DNA of 64,000 nucleotides from Oxytricha trifallax (Eukaryota; Ciliophora; Spirotrichea; Sporadotrichida; Oxytrichidae), in assembly GCA_000711775.1 (NCBI GenBank), contig ARYC01001259.1, positions 1 through 64,000 of the forward strand, in the 5' to 3' direction. The notes beneath the pieces are model-generated. The model was not told where the DNA came from and made no database searches. It was given only the letters and a program-made list of their open reading frames with translations. A program made the position numbers and the translations under genes. This document shows positions 35,635 through 46,727 of this stretch, one piece after another (position 1 is the stretch's first letter; each line of letters opens with the position of its first letter).

Positions 35635-37111
35635 GTTCCGACCGAGACCAGTACCCCACCGTATCCCTCTTCTAAAAAATACCCCCTTCACACCCGTAGA
35701 CCCCGTACCCTCCATTCCCCCGTACCCTCCATACCCCCCATTCCCCCCTTAAAATCCCTCATTTCATATGAAATTTTTTATCCACGCAGTCTGAATCGAT
35801 TTCCTTCATGACATCTCGTCATCATATATAGATAATTTTTTATATGAAATATCATAAATTTTTGAAAATTTATTTTTTGCTTATTAACCCATAATAGCAT
35901 ATTAATTTCAATTTTTTTAATTTTTCAACGCTCACCATTATTTTTCTGAGTACATACTCTCATAGGAAATTATTTATTTTATGAGTAACACATTAATAAT
36001 CATAATTATATATTAAAATGATAATTATTTATAAAGTACTAGATATAATTCTTAACAACTTTGGTTAATGGACCCTACGATGGGCCGCTAAATGTTTTTT
36101 CTATATTTTTTTAAATGTTCTAAAAATCATTAAAACATCAAAGGAACATGTCATAAGTCATTCAAAAGCTCCCTTACGACTTTTAAAAGAAGTCTATAAC
36201 AACAAAAATTAGAATATCAATAAAATCATAAAATACATAGAATTTGAATTAATATTACTAATTTTATTTAGTATGTTATGATTATTATATTTATTTTTTC
36301 ACAATTTATATTCTAATATCATGATTAGTTGTTATAATTGCTTCAAATATAATCATTTAGCTTACTGATCTATAAGATTACATATAATATTAATGTTTTG
36401 AAGCAATTATAACAACTAATCATGATATTAGAATATAAATTTGTGAAAAAATAAATATAATAATCATAACATACTAAATAAAATTAGTAATATTAATTCA
36501 AAATTCTATGTATTTTATGATTTTATTGATATTCTAATTTTTGTTGTTATAGACTTCTTTTAAAAGTCGTAAGGGAGCTTTTGAATGACTTATGACATGT
36601 TCCTTTGATGTTTTAATGATTTTTAGAACATTTAAAAAAATATAGAAAAAACATTTAGCGGCCCATCGTAGGGTCCATTAACCAAAGTTGTTAAGAATTA
36701 TATCTAGTACTTTATAAATAATTATCATTTTAATATATAATTATGATTATTAATGTGTTACTCATAAAATAAATAATTTCCTATGAGAGTATGTACTCAG
36801 AAAATAATGGCGAGCGTTGAAAAATTAAAAAAAAATGAAATTAATATGCTATTATGGGTTAATAAGCAAAGAATAAATTTTCAAAAATTTATGATATTTC
36901 ATATAAAAAATTATCTATATATGATGACGAGATGTCATGAAGGAAATCGATTCAGACTGCGTGGATAAAAAATTTCATATGAAATGAGGGATTTTAAGGG
37001 GGGAATGGGGGGTATGGAGGGTACGGGGGAATGGAGGGTACGGGGTCTACGGGTGTGAAGGGGGTATTTTTTAGAAGAGGGATACGGTGGGGTACTGGTC
37101 TCGGTCGGAAC
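35635..37111. mobile_element. 1.48-kb foldback element with C-rich ends
   Basis: Two arms of roughly 720 bp, almost identical, facing each other about a centre near 36373. Ends are GTTCCGACCGAGACC and its complement. Next to each end is a C-rich (G-rich on the other strand) minisatellite of CCCCGTACCCTCCATTCC type, then AT-rich sequence. No gene. No clear target duplication. Only a few differences between arms (for example near 35931/36810), so it is young or corrected. Confidence 0.8.
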
Positions 37112-38149
37112 GAGCATAGTGATATAAAACTCTTAGCTATTAAATAAGAGCATTGATTTATGATACTTATTGTCATTTTTGTTTTTCTGATTGCAAATAT
37201 TGAATTTAAACCTCATAAAAAACAATCTTCTTAACAAGAAAAGTAGATAGTTAAAAGCTTTCAAATTAGTTATAGTATCACGCTATAAAGTAGCCATTAA
37301 ATATAAATAAGTAATAATTTAATAAATTAATTGAAGAGGAGAAGAAAATAAGATTTCGGCTGCATCCCAAAAAATATTCTCTATATGCTTCATCATATAA
37401 TTGAAAGCTCTATCAGAGAGCAGTAAACTCAGGCCCATTCAAGTCACTCTATTTACCTTTAACTTTCTAATTAATATTTTATTTAAAATGTATTTATAAA
37501 TGTCAGCTTCAAAATGGATGAAATACTCAATAGTATACACGCTATAATTAAATAATAAATAGCATCATTATAGCAATAATGATGAATAAAGCAATAAATA
37601 AATTATTATAAAAATAATTTAAACATGAAAATGTTGAGCAATTGAAAAATTTTGTTTATTCATTATAAATTCAAGTAACAATAACCTGTCTTATATTCTA
37701 AACCTATATTTGTCCTATATTGGAAGATTGAAGTTTAAAAATGACTAAGTTACAGGAAAAATGCAAATTTTTACTACAAGGAATTTATATTTTTTTATAG
37801 AGATAAATTATTAGAATGAATTGCTATAATTTTTTTTCAAAACATAATTTATATTGTGGTTTGTTAATAACAAGTATTAAATTTCATTTAATTAATTGAT
37901 TTTAAAAACAGAGTTAACTTTTATTTAAAATAAACTTACCATTAATTCAATTGAACTCTGAATAAATTATTAAGAGCCACATTAAACACGTCAAAACTCA
38001 ATCAGTAGATTATTTTAGTTTTTTGTCCACTTTATAAAGTTAATTTCTATCATTCATTTTATAAACTAATCGAACTATATTATCTGAACACTATTTTGGT
38101 ATAGGAATAATTAAATTCAGCCATTTCTGTCTTTTTAATTCTTATTTTG
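37112..38149. other. AT-rich DNA with a weak coding-like spot
   Basis: 37340-37430 is slightly GC-richer and open on the minus strand (LLLSDRAFNYMMKHIENIFW). No family recognised. Confidence 0.3.
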
Positions 38150-39120
38150 GTATGTTACTGAATGTCTTATGCTCTGAAACTTCTCTAGTATTCATTTCTA
38201 GGACATATCACATTCTTCAAAATTTGTCGCTAAAACATTAATACCCTATTGGATATTATCATCTTTTAAACATCTATATTGAAGATAGCTAATGAGCCAA
38301 GGATATCTCCATGCAAATGCTATTTAAATCTATTCCCTAAACTTAAAAATTGCTAAAATTTAAGGTCAGAAAATAATCAATTTAAGTCTAAAAGATTATT
38401 TCATAGAAACACCTCTTCTTATTAGAGGTGACTTTGTAGAACCTCCATTATATAATGTAAAATTCATGAATCAAAGATTCTCTTTGTCCTTACTTTACAT
38501 CCTTTAGGAAGTAAGAATCTTAGCGTTTTTTTTTAAAAAAATGATTATTACAGCTACTCTAAGAAAATGACAGTCAAGAATAAAATTTGTTGGCTTAAAA
38601 TCTCTGTGCACATAATCTAAGTTATGAAGCTTTAATTATTTTTATCAAATATTTTGATAAAGTGACAGATGTTTCAAGATTTTTTGTCTTATAAATAGTT
38701 TTTAAAGACAATAGAAGAATAGTGAGGAGAAGAATTGTTTTTTTAATATATCATTATTGTATAAAGCTCTATCAAAACCTGCATTTTATTTAATATATTG
38801 TCGTAGCTTAGTATTCATTGACAACTCAATTTGAAATTTAAAGTAGTTGAATGGTCAAATCTTATAAACGAACTGTTATTAGTTATAATTTTTCCTCATT
38901 TTTATCATAAGGTTGAGATGATTTTCAGCTCAACCTATATTTTCCAATTAATAAAGTATTGGAAATGTTCCTTCTATCTTAAGAGTGTATTTCATTATCT
39001 CAAAATTTTTTAAATTCTTCCTTCTCTTAACTCATTTCTCTGAAGAACTCCAAGGGATCTATTTGAATTATTTCAAAGGAAAACCAAACTTGTCTCAGGA
39101 TGATACACGTAAATAATTTA
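38150..39120 (-). pseudogene. TBE 57-kDa kinase relic
   Basis: Minus strand keeps LHNLDYVHRDFKPTNFILD at about 38570-38630, the kinase catalytic loop of the TBE 57-kDa protein (HDLGYVHRDLKPENVMLN in copy C), and upstream traces of the YKIYP-NYFK N-lobe stretch near 38850-38880. Numerous frame breaks. Terminal repeats not recognised. An old insertion inside the Gln-rich host locus. Confidence 0.6.
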
Positions 39121-39289
39121 ACAAGATGTTCTTTTATTAAGTTGGTAGATGAGTTTTAGTAAGTTACTTTATTTGCTGAGTTCATACCTTTGATTGTTTA
39201 ATACCCTAGTATTCATGATAAATTAAAAAATAGTGATAGTAAGAGTTAAATTAAGATTAATTAAAATACTTATTATAACAATAAAAAAT

Positions 39290-39520
39290 GGAAATCTTAA
39301 AATAACAGTTTCATCTTTCCAATCTCCTTCTTAAACATCAATCACCATCTGATGTACCAGTCTTCATTCTTTCTGTCTTTGAGCCTCTGTGAAGTATCTA
39401 TCTGTCCTCTGCCTTCTCTACTCTAACCAACCTGAACCTCTGTAAAATAATTTTTAGATATGTTTTTTGTAACTTAAATTTTTTGAGAGTACACAGTCTC
39501 CACCAGCGTCGCCATTAAAT
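39290..39520 (-). repeat. Intron/hairpin repeat family, copy 5
   Basis: Minus-strand copy 18 kb away from the others. First part RRWWRLCTLKK, then TTAAGTTACAAAAAACATAT...TTTTACAG (the donor is TTAAGT, not GTAAGT), then VQVGQSREGRGQIDTSQRL. Stems are lost. The distal end ATTTCCATTTTTTATTG matches copy 4. Confidence 0.5.
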
Positions 39521-39583
39521 CTATTCTATTTATTTAATCTTAATCTAATTTTTTCTATCATTTAATTTCTTTTTATTTATCAT

Positions 39584-40004
39584 ATTGCTAAAATATAATT
39601 GATTTGGGAAAATTAAATTAAAATTAATTAATATATTTAAATTAACTAGTTGTAATTGACTTTCTTCAAACCTAGACAATATGGTACTTTTCTGATAGAG
39701 AATTCAAAATCACCTGGACTTTACTATTGGCGGCACAGCCCTATCGCATCGTAGGAGCGAGATAACTCCACTTTAATTTTGACATTGAATATACTAAACA
39801 ATCACCAGAAATTAAAGTGGAGTTATCTCGCTCCTACGATGCGATAGGGCTGTGCCGCCAATAGTAAAGTCCAGCTGATTTTGAATTCTCTATCAGAAAA
39901 GTGCCATATTGTCTAGGTTTGGAGAAAGTCAACTGCCACTAATTAATTTAAATATATTAATTAATTTTAATTTAATTTTCCCGAATCAATTATATTTTAG
40001 CAAT
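39584..40004. mobile_element. 421-bp palindromic MITE related to the Rep-type element ends
   Basis: Inverted arms 39584-39785 and 39803-40004 with a short central loop; the inner 60 bp of each arm are perfect complements (GGCGGCACAGCCCTATCGC inside). The ends ATTGCTAAAATATAATTGA... closely resemble the Rep-type element ends ATTGTTAAAGTATAATTGA..., including the TCGGG(G/A)AAATT that follows on the right arm. No gene; presumably non-autonomous. Confidence 0.8.
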
Positions 40005-40384
40005 AATTTTAGAATTGTATATTCTATATATATATATATATAAAAATATCAATTTTAGAAAATTTTAGTAATTTAAAGAGTAAGGGTGGATGATAAATTT
40101 ATTTGAAATATGATAACACATTTAATTTATTACACTTTTGGTCGAAATAAACAAATTAAATAAGGTTTGAAACTGATATGAATAATCATTTTTCTGAGGA
40201 AACATTCATCATACTTAGTTGTTTAAAAAATTTATAAAATTTATTCTTTGATTATAATTTTAATGTCAAGGTCTGAAGGATTTGAATAGAAATTTTAAGT
40301 TTGAGCTAGTTATTATTAGGCATCTACCTGGGTAATAGTTTGTTGTGAAAAAATATCATTTATTCTATATTATTTTTAATTTTA
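40005..40384. other. AT-rich DNA
   Basis: Includes a short TA run at about 40027-40041. No gene seen. Confidence 0.4.
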
Positions 40385-40830
40385 GATAAATATTATTTGC
40401 TGTGGTGGTGCTTACAATTGATTAGTAGCTCCAGATACACTTAATTAAAAATATTACAAGCAATTGAGGTTGTTGAGTTGGTAGAACGTACATCTACTGT
40501 TGTTACTGAACTGGTACTTACTATTATTAATTGATCATTGGTTGTTGAACTCCATTCATCATCATGGGTTGTTGTTATTGTTGATACATAGGTTGTTACT
40601 ATTAGCTCATGAACTGTTTTGTCTACTGCTAGACAGGTTTATTCTATAATATATTGATAATATATTAAGGGTTGCCCATATTGGATTGGTGCTTGATTTT
40701 GATACATAGGTTATTGGAACCCACCTTGACCATTAAATGGCTATTGATTTTTATATTTCTATATTTTTAAAGTTGTTGTGGGAATTAGCCGCCTTAGTTG
40801 TTTGGTTGAATCACTGCATATTCTTGAATA
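40385..40830 (-). CDS. Host coding islands (candidate MDSs): Gln/Met/Pro-rich
   Basis: Minus strand. 40690-40830 reads EYAVIQPNNQGGQFPQQLQ and, in a shifted frame, GQGGFQQPMYQNQAPIQYG. 40430-40640 reads PVQQQTKQFMSQQQQPMYQ, QPMMMNGVQQPMI, QQQQQMYVLPTQQPQ with dense TAA/TAG used as Gln. The AT-only stretch at about 40640-40680 between them shifts frame and looks like a small IES. A low-complexity, prion-like host protein; identity unknown. Confidence 0.55.
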
Positions 40831-40930
40831 AAATACATATATTTATTAAAATACCTAAACAATAGTAATTAATGAGAAAACGAAAACTAATTTATACTTA
40901 TCACTAATTTATATTAAATAAAAACCTACA

Positions 40931-40997
40931 AATTAATTGTGAAGTATTTCACAATTAATTGTCGAGACAATCACGGACTTTTGTATTGTCAAGACAA
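40931..40997. promoter_or_regulatory. Cluster of perfect small palindromes
   Basis: A perfect 13-bp inverted repeat with 4-bp loop (AATTAATTGTGAA-GTAT-TTCACAATTAATT, 40931-40960) abuts TTGTCGAGACAA (40959-40970), and TTGTCAAGACAA follows at 40986-40997. Lies upstream (for minus-strand reading) of the Gln-rich islands. Function unknown. Confidence 0.3.
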
Positions 40998-40999
40998 AA

Positions 41000-42019
41000 A
41001 GCTCCAGAAAAAAACTATCCTAATTTCCTTTCCGCATCTCCCATTATCATAATATTAATGTACTACAGGGTTGCCACGAGATGTGTATGCAGAGGATACA
41101 CCCAAACAAAAAATCATAAAATTTTATTTAATTTATAAGAATGTAGGGCAAGTACATTTTAACTTCGATTTGTACGCAAATATAGCTAGAGTATTATATT
41201 TTTTGGGCTATTTTATCAATTTATAATATTGTTCATTAATTTATTAACCATTTAAAATAAGTAATTTTTAAAATGTGAAATAGTAGAAAAGTTTTTATTT
41301 AAAAAAATGAAACTACTTTTGTTTTAACAAGTATTAATTTAATTAATGAGGTTTGCAATTAGAATTTACATTTATTTTTTTAAATATAATGGATATGCTT
41401 TGGGTAAAATTTATGAATTTTTGTGAATAAATATTTTGAAAGTATTTCTAGATTTACTTTAATGAGCAAGATAGCGTCTAATATCAAAATTGCAATCAGA
41501 GCAATTAAGACACTTGCGGATGGATATCCATGATCCAAGTATTTAATTATGCTACTTATTCATCAAAATATTAATATAATTAATAAGTAGTAAAATCCAT
41601 CTAATGAAAAGAAGAACACCATCAAGTTTATAAATAGCAAGACAAAAACTATCATAGATAATGTTTTCAGAAATAAATATTAAGTTAATAAATGTTTTCA
41701 GATAAAATTTAAAGTAATATTTGATACTTTTTATTGTATGTGTTGATGCAGCAGGCTCTTTTGAGTTCCATAATCTTTCTTTGAGGAGAGAGCAAGTGGA
41801 AGGTAAATTTGTAAGTTGTGTAAACAATGTACAAGATTACTATCATTTACACATCTATATGATAAATGTAATTAATAGAGATTTATACAATCAAAGGATT
41901 TGTTGAATTATTATAATATTTATAATAATAAAAAAGATTCCTGGTATCTCTAAGAAAGCAATCAAAAGAGTCAAACTTAAAGCAAGACTATTATTGTTCA
42001 AGTACTGTAGAAATTGGAA
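41000..42019. other. AT-rich DNA, no supported gene
   Basis: Some GC-richer patches (41060-41110, 41740-41830) but both strands give competing frames and none is recognisable. Confidence 0.3.
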
Positions 42020-42175
42020 ATTATAAAATATATTAAAGTAATTAATAATTAATTATAATTAGTGGCAAAATAATTTTATCTAAACCAAACAGTATATGAC
42101 ACTTGCTTGAGATATAATTTAAAATCATCTGGAATTTACTATAGGCGGTACTATTTTATCATCCTTGGAATGAAA
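42020..42175. repeat. Degenerate half-copy of the 421-bp palindromic MITE
   Basis: TTAGTGGCA...TCTAAACC...ATATGACAC...AAAATCATCTGGAATTTACTATAGGCGGTAC follows, with changes, the right arm of 39803-40004 read inward. The other arm is missing. Confidence 0.5.
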
Positions 42176-42851
42176 TATATTGGGTTTAACTTTTATATAG
42201 AGTTAAGAAAAATAAGTCGCCTATAAAATACCTCTTTTTACAATTATGCTTGAGCAAGAATTTAATAACTACAATCTTGAAATTAATAAAATAAATGAAA
42301 ATATAATTTTATGAAAATTAAAATGTTGTATTATAAGTTCATAAATCTTTTAATCTTAAGCTCATGATTTGTTAGCAACTGAAATGATTTTTTATATTTT
42401 ATTGAGTGTATTTTCTAAATAATCAAGCAAGATCAATATTAGGTTGATGCGTTTTTTATAAATCATTTTAAAGCAAATAAATTTAAAGTCTCTAATAAAT
42501 TGTTTAAATATAAAAGATAAAAACCTAATATATTTCGCTCATTCAATGATATAAATAGTACCGGCTATATTCATTAATTGAAATAATATTTTCTAAATTA
42601 ATTTATCAAAGAACAATATATTAATAAATGAGGCACTTAACAGAATTAATATAATATTGCTTGTAAATAATAGCAATGCAAATTAAGAGATTTACGACAT
42701 TCAAAGCATACCAATTGTTAATGTGAGGGTTTTGTACCTGATTATTGTAATTTAATACTAATTAATAAAATAGTGCATTCTAATAAATGCTTAATTTTTA
42801 CAAAATAATTGAAATTAAAGTTTAATAATTCTATTTTCTATTTGAAATAAC

Positions 42852-43049
42852 AGGATACAAAGGCATCTACATCTGTGCTTGGTTGTTTGCATTCATTCCA
42901 TTAAAACAAGTATGCTAGCTAGATACATCAGTGTACTAGCCATTGATTCCCATTTTTGCATTTTGTTGTGAATATATGGGTTCTCCTCCATTAGGCTATA
43001 TGTTTGGGTTTCCGTATTAAGGAGGCTAATTTTGTTAGTTTGGATTCAT
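42852..43049 (-). CDS. Host coding island (candidate first MDS): starts MNPNQQNQPPQYGNP
   Basis: ATG at 43049; open with TAA/TAG as Gln to about 42852: MNPNQQNQPPQYGNPNIQPN, GGEPIYSQQNAKMGING, then YTDVSS and NANNQAQMQMPLYP. Pro/Gln/Asn-rich N-terminus as often seen in low-complexity heads of membrane or RNA-binding proteins. Downstream islands at 40.8-30.3 kb on the same strand could be its continuation. Confidence 0.55.
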
Positions 43050-43059
43050 CTACATTTTA

Positions 43060-44399
43060 AACTTTTAATTATTATATTTACTATACTATATACAAAATTT
43101 AGATATCTCAAACAATCTTCGTTTTCAAGATAGTCAAAAATTTATGAAAAATACTATTTTTATCATATCATTATTTAATTTAAAGCAGAAAGCAATTTAG
43201 AGTGATTATTTTCATTAATAGGTTAAAACTCTATTTTTAAAATTACTTTACCCTGACCAAAATATCATGTTGAATAAATTAGAAATATATATTTTAAAGA
43301 TTATGAATGAATCTTAGATGATTAGAGAATTTAAGGGAGATCATAAAAATAAAATGAAATTTGAAGTTAAATTTATGTAAAAAATTGTCCTTCTGCCAAT
43401 TTTATCCATGTCTCAGAAGTTGAGAATGAGCTTCATTTTTATTTTTACACTTTATAATCAATCTATTGCCTTTAAATCTTGCCAAAATTAGAATAAAATT
43501 TAGAGTGACTCAATATAAAAACCATTTCATAATTAATATCATTTACAACATGAATATATCAAACCAAATACAGATGGGTGATCAACTCCTTGAAATATAG
43601 TCACAGTTCATATAAAATGATTCCTAAACTAGAAGTGTTAAAAGGAAAAACTCATGAGCACTTTTCGTATAACTAACGTTCTTCAATTATTATAATTCAA
43701 TGTGAATGTCTAGAGTAGAGGATTTATTAATTTCAGAATATTTCAATATTTAAAAAGAATTTTGTACTTATAAAAACAATTTATTTAAAAAACTTAAATT
43801 TAATCAATTAAATTGTTAGCTTAAAATATATTCTTTAATTTGCCATCTTTTCAAATTTATAGGCTAAAAATGCTAATATTGTAAACTCCTTAATAATTAA
43901 TTTTTACTACAAAGTAGCTTATATTAATTTTCGTAAACCTACCTTACATTTAAATTAAAAATTTAATGATTTCAAATTTTATAATTTAGTTTAAAATATT
44001 AGCATTATTTTAGTTAAATAAAAGATAAAATTCTTTAGATTTATTTTAACTATATATATTATAAAATTTTAAATTCTAAAAATAAAACTTATTGCTAATT
44101 TATTTGCAATTTATAAACTCATCTCATTTGTGTTAAATTGAACTTAAAATATTTTCTAAAATCGGATAGGAGCAATTATTTATTAAGAAATATATTTAAT
44201 ATAAAAATGTAAGAAGAAATAGGAACTTTAATAGTATATTTTAACTAAATATGAATATCTTAATGAAGCAACTTTAAACATTTAGTCTAAAATTTTTGAA
44301 TTTGAAGGAATAGAAATATTAATCAACATATTAAACTTTGATATATCTCTGCAGTACCTACTTCCCTTTAGTTATAGAGAATTTTGCTTCAGCCTATAG
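43060..44399. other. AT-rich DNA
   Basis: No supported gene. Weak GC bumps near 43380-43450 and 43580-43690 only. Confidence 0.4.
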
Positions 44400-44775
44400 C
44401 ATATCCAAAACTGAAGTCTCCTCAACAAGGCTATGCCCTTACATGTTTTCCACGTTCTCCTGAACTTTCCCTTAACTAGTTTGGTGCATCAATGTGAAAA
44501 TGATTGATTAGTACTTGTGAGATCAAGCAAGCCCACTTATTGTAGCAAGTTAGCTTGATTGCCGTCCATCCGCAATTTGGATATCCTAAGGCTTTCAGAT
44601 TGAATGGGAGAGTCTTTGAATTGAAATGATTGATGCTGGGACCTTTATTGTTGGTGGTGATCCATAACCTGAATCAGTGTTATAACACAATTTACTCGAT
44701 GAGCCCTGTAGATTCCAACCATAATGATAATGACTGTGTTTTCTTTTCTTCCCTTGACTGCATTTAAGTTCAAGC
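44400..44775 (-). other. Coding-like island, unidentified
   Basis: About 40 percent GC. The minus strand is open for over 100 codons: HHQQQRSQHQSFQFKDSPIQ, SESLRISKLRMDGNQANLLQ, VGLLDLTSTNQSFSH then TGA; a second frame (LKALGYPNCGWTAIKLTCYN) is also open. Likely host protein sequence next to the RS-like minisatellite. Frame undecided. Confidence 0.4.
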
Positions 44776-44835
44776 ATGATAATTCAGTATAATAATAGCT
44801 TTTTTGAAGGTTATAAAATGCTTGGGGACTTTGGG

Positions 44836-44958
44836 AAGCCGGAGGTCTCGGAGGTCTGGAGGTCGGAGGTCTCGGAGGTCTCGAAGATCTCTACGATCCC
44901 GGAGGTCTGGAGGGCGGAGGTCTCGGACATCTGGAGGTCGGAGGTCTCGGAGGTCGGA
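44836..44958 (+). repeat. GGAGGTCTC minisatellite, possible RS-rich coding
   Basis: Tandem units built from GGAGGTCTCGGAGGTC with small changes, GC about 60 percent, the sharpest GC peak in the window. All frames are open. One plus frame reads GSRRSRRSGGRRSRRSRRSL, an RS domain as in splicing factors, continuing into EIFAKQLEKQMTISRKQF and a TGA near 45054; another reads repeated PEVSEVWRSEVSEV. Which is used, if any, cannot be decided. Confidence 0.55.
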
Positions 44959-45139
44959 GATTTTTGCCAAGTAATTGGAGAAATAAATGACTATATCGAG
45001 AAAGCAGTTTTGCTTATGTTATAAAGATTATGCAGACAAGTATGGAAAATTGTGAAAAAACATGACTAAAAGATTTAAACAAGAGGCCGAGTCTTAATAT
45101 TGCAAAGTCTTAGCTCAAGATTTTACAAGCCTCCACATT

Positions 45140-45220
45140 CAAAACCCCAAAACCCCTTAGTGAGGTTTATAAGTGCTTTGATTTGTAGGGTATAGTTGGG
45201 GTCTTATTGGGGTTAGTAGA
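45140..45220. repeat. TBE C left terminal inverted repeat
   Basis: CAAAACCCCAAAACCCC followed by TTAGTGAGGTTTATAAGTGC and CTTTGATTTGTAGGG, as in copies A and E. Confidence 0.85.
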
Positions 45221-45278
45221 GAAAACGCATGTTTTTTATGAATTTAATGAATATTTAATGAGTATTACTGTACTTAAT

Positions 45279-46727
45279 TCAAACAAATTTTATCTGCTTA
45301 TCTTTGTGATACCTCTTGAATTTAGCAGTCTGTAGTTGTTCTAGTATATCATCCAATGATTATCGTGGATATGCTGGAGCTTTTACGATGACCATCTCAA
45401 CTATCTTCTTAATTTCATTGCATATTTCATCTTGCTTAATATGTTTAGCAGCCAAACTTATTGATTATTTCTCATGTTTTGTTCCAAAGTATGACATACT
45501 TTCCATATCGCACTCTAAGATAATTGCAGCTACCGCCCAAACATCCCATTATACAGAGCCATTTGTCCATTTCTCTCTTATAGGGAAGTATCCTGGAGTG
45601 CCTAAAACCTTAGCTAAAGTCACTATCTCTTGTCTTATTGCTCTGTTGAAATCTATGACTACTACTTCTAAAGGGCAGAGATTTAGCATTACATTTTCTG
45701 GCTTCAAATCTCTATGAACATACCCTAGATCATGGAGCTCTTTCACACCCTTAGTCATATCTGTGAGTATCTCATTCAAATCATCAGGATATCTATTATG
45801 GTAGAGATACTCTCTTAGAGTCATTTCAAACTTCTTGAGTCTCAATGCAATAAAACCATGACCAAGTATAACTCCGTCGAGCTTAGCTAAGTTCTTGCAT
45901 TATCTTTTCTAAGCCTCTCTCAGTACTATGTATTCATTTGCAAACTCATTTTAATATTGCTCGTTCTTAATGAGATACTTGAATGGATATACCTTGTATG
46001 CGAATTCATCAACAACTATAAGTTTTACCTTGTTAGGTACGTCAATATTCAAATAGTTTTCAATACAGCTGCTTATGTCGACCGCATTTAATGCAGGTAT
46101 ATACATTGCTCTCTCTTATAAGCATGCAATATACATACCATTTGCTGGTTGGTTCATTGACTCAAACCGCTTCTATCTCTTAAGTCTCTCCTACTGCTCT
46201 ATTTGTGAATCAAGAGAATTATTTTTTCTTTTAGCAGGTACAACCTTTTAAGTTTCCTCATCTTTAATCAGGAATTCGCTTAAATGATGCTTTTGCATAT
46301 GTCTCTTTACTTTAGCTGAGTGAGTATAAGACTTCATGCAGGTAGTGCATTAATATCTACCATCTACTTTATCATGCTTGAAGTAGATCTTAGCTCTACC
46401 AGAGTGTACCTCTTTGATGTGTCTCTTCAAGCTAGACTCAGTTGAGAAGAAATTTTAGCAGTCTTCACATTAAAACGTTTTAATTTTTTCTATTGGTTGC
46501 TGTTCCTTATCTTCCTCAACCAATTCAACTTATGTTTAAACTCCCATCTCAGCACTCTACTTCTTGTTTTAAACTTAAATTTTAAAGACCTCAGCTACAA
46601 ACTCTAGAGCTCTTAGCTCTACCTCCTTTTCAATATAAATTACTTCTGGTTTCTTGGAGGAACCAAAGTTGAGCAATGATTAACCTGTTCCAAGAGAAAC
46701 TGCCTTACGATTTAAGTTAGCCGCCAT
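45279..46727 (-). CDS. TBE 57-kDa zinc-finger/protein-kinase protein (copy C), intact
   Basis: ATG at 46727 to TGA at 45279-45281, 482 residues (about 57 kDa) with no internal TGA. Two C2H2 fingers: FQCEDCQNFFSTESSLKRHI (about residues 90-115) and YQCTTCMKSYTHSAKVKRHM (about 125-150). A linker with a basic stretch (VPAKRKN) precedes a kinase domain from about residue 215: VVDEFAYKVYPFKY holds the probable ATP-binding Lys, NEFANEY the helix-C Glu, YVHRDLKPENVM the catalytic loop, VVVIDFNRA a DFN in place of DFG, and GTPGYFP the activation end. Fingers suggest DNA binding, perhaps to the TBE ends; the kinase target is unknown. Length and open frame point to recent selection. Confidence 0.92.

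Noticed and set aside
35626-35811. Pro/Ser-rich open frame in the C-rich minisatellite, mirrored at 36935-37117
   Set aside because: The same frame appears in both arms because the element is a palindrome; composition is that of the repeat, not of a gene.
44770-44970. Minus-strand frame of repeated Arg-Asp-Leu-Arg units
   Set aside because: All frames of the minisatellite are open; no reason to prefer this one.
45316-45717. Plus-strand 133-residue frame
   Set aside because: Antisense shadow of the intact TBE C kinase; it has no protein-like features of its own.
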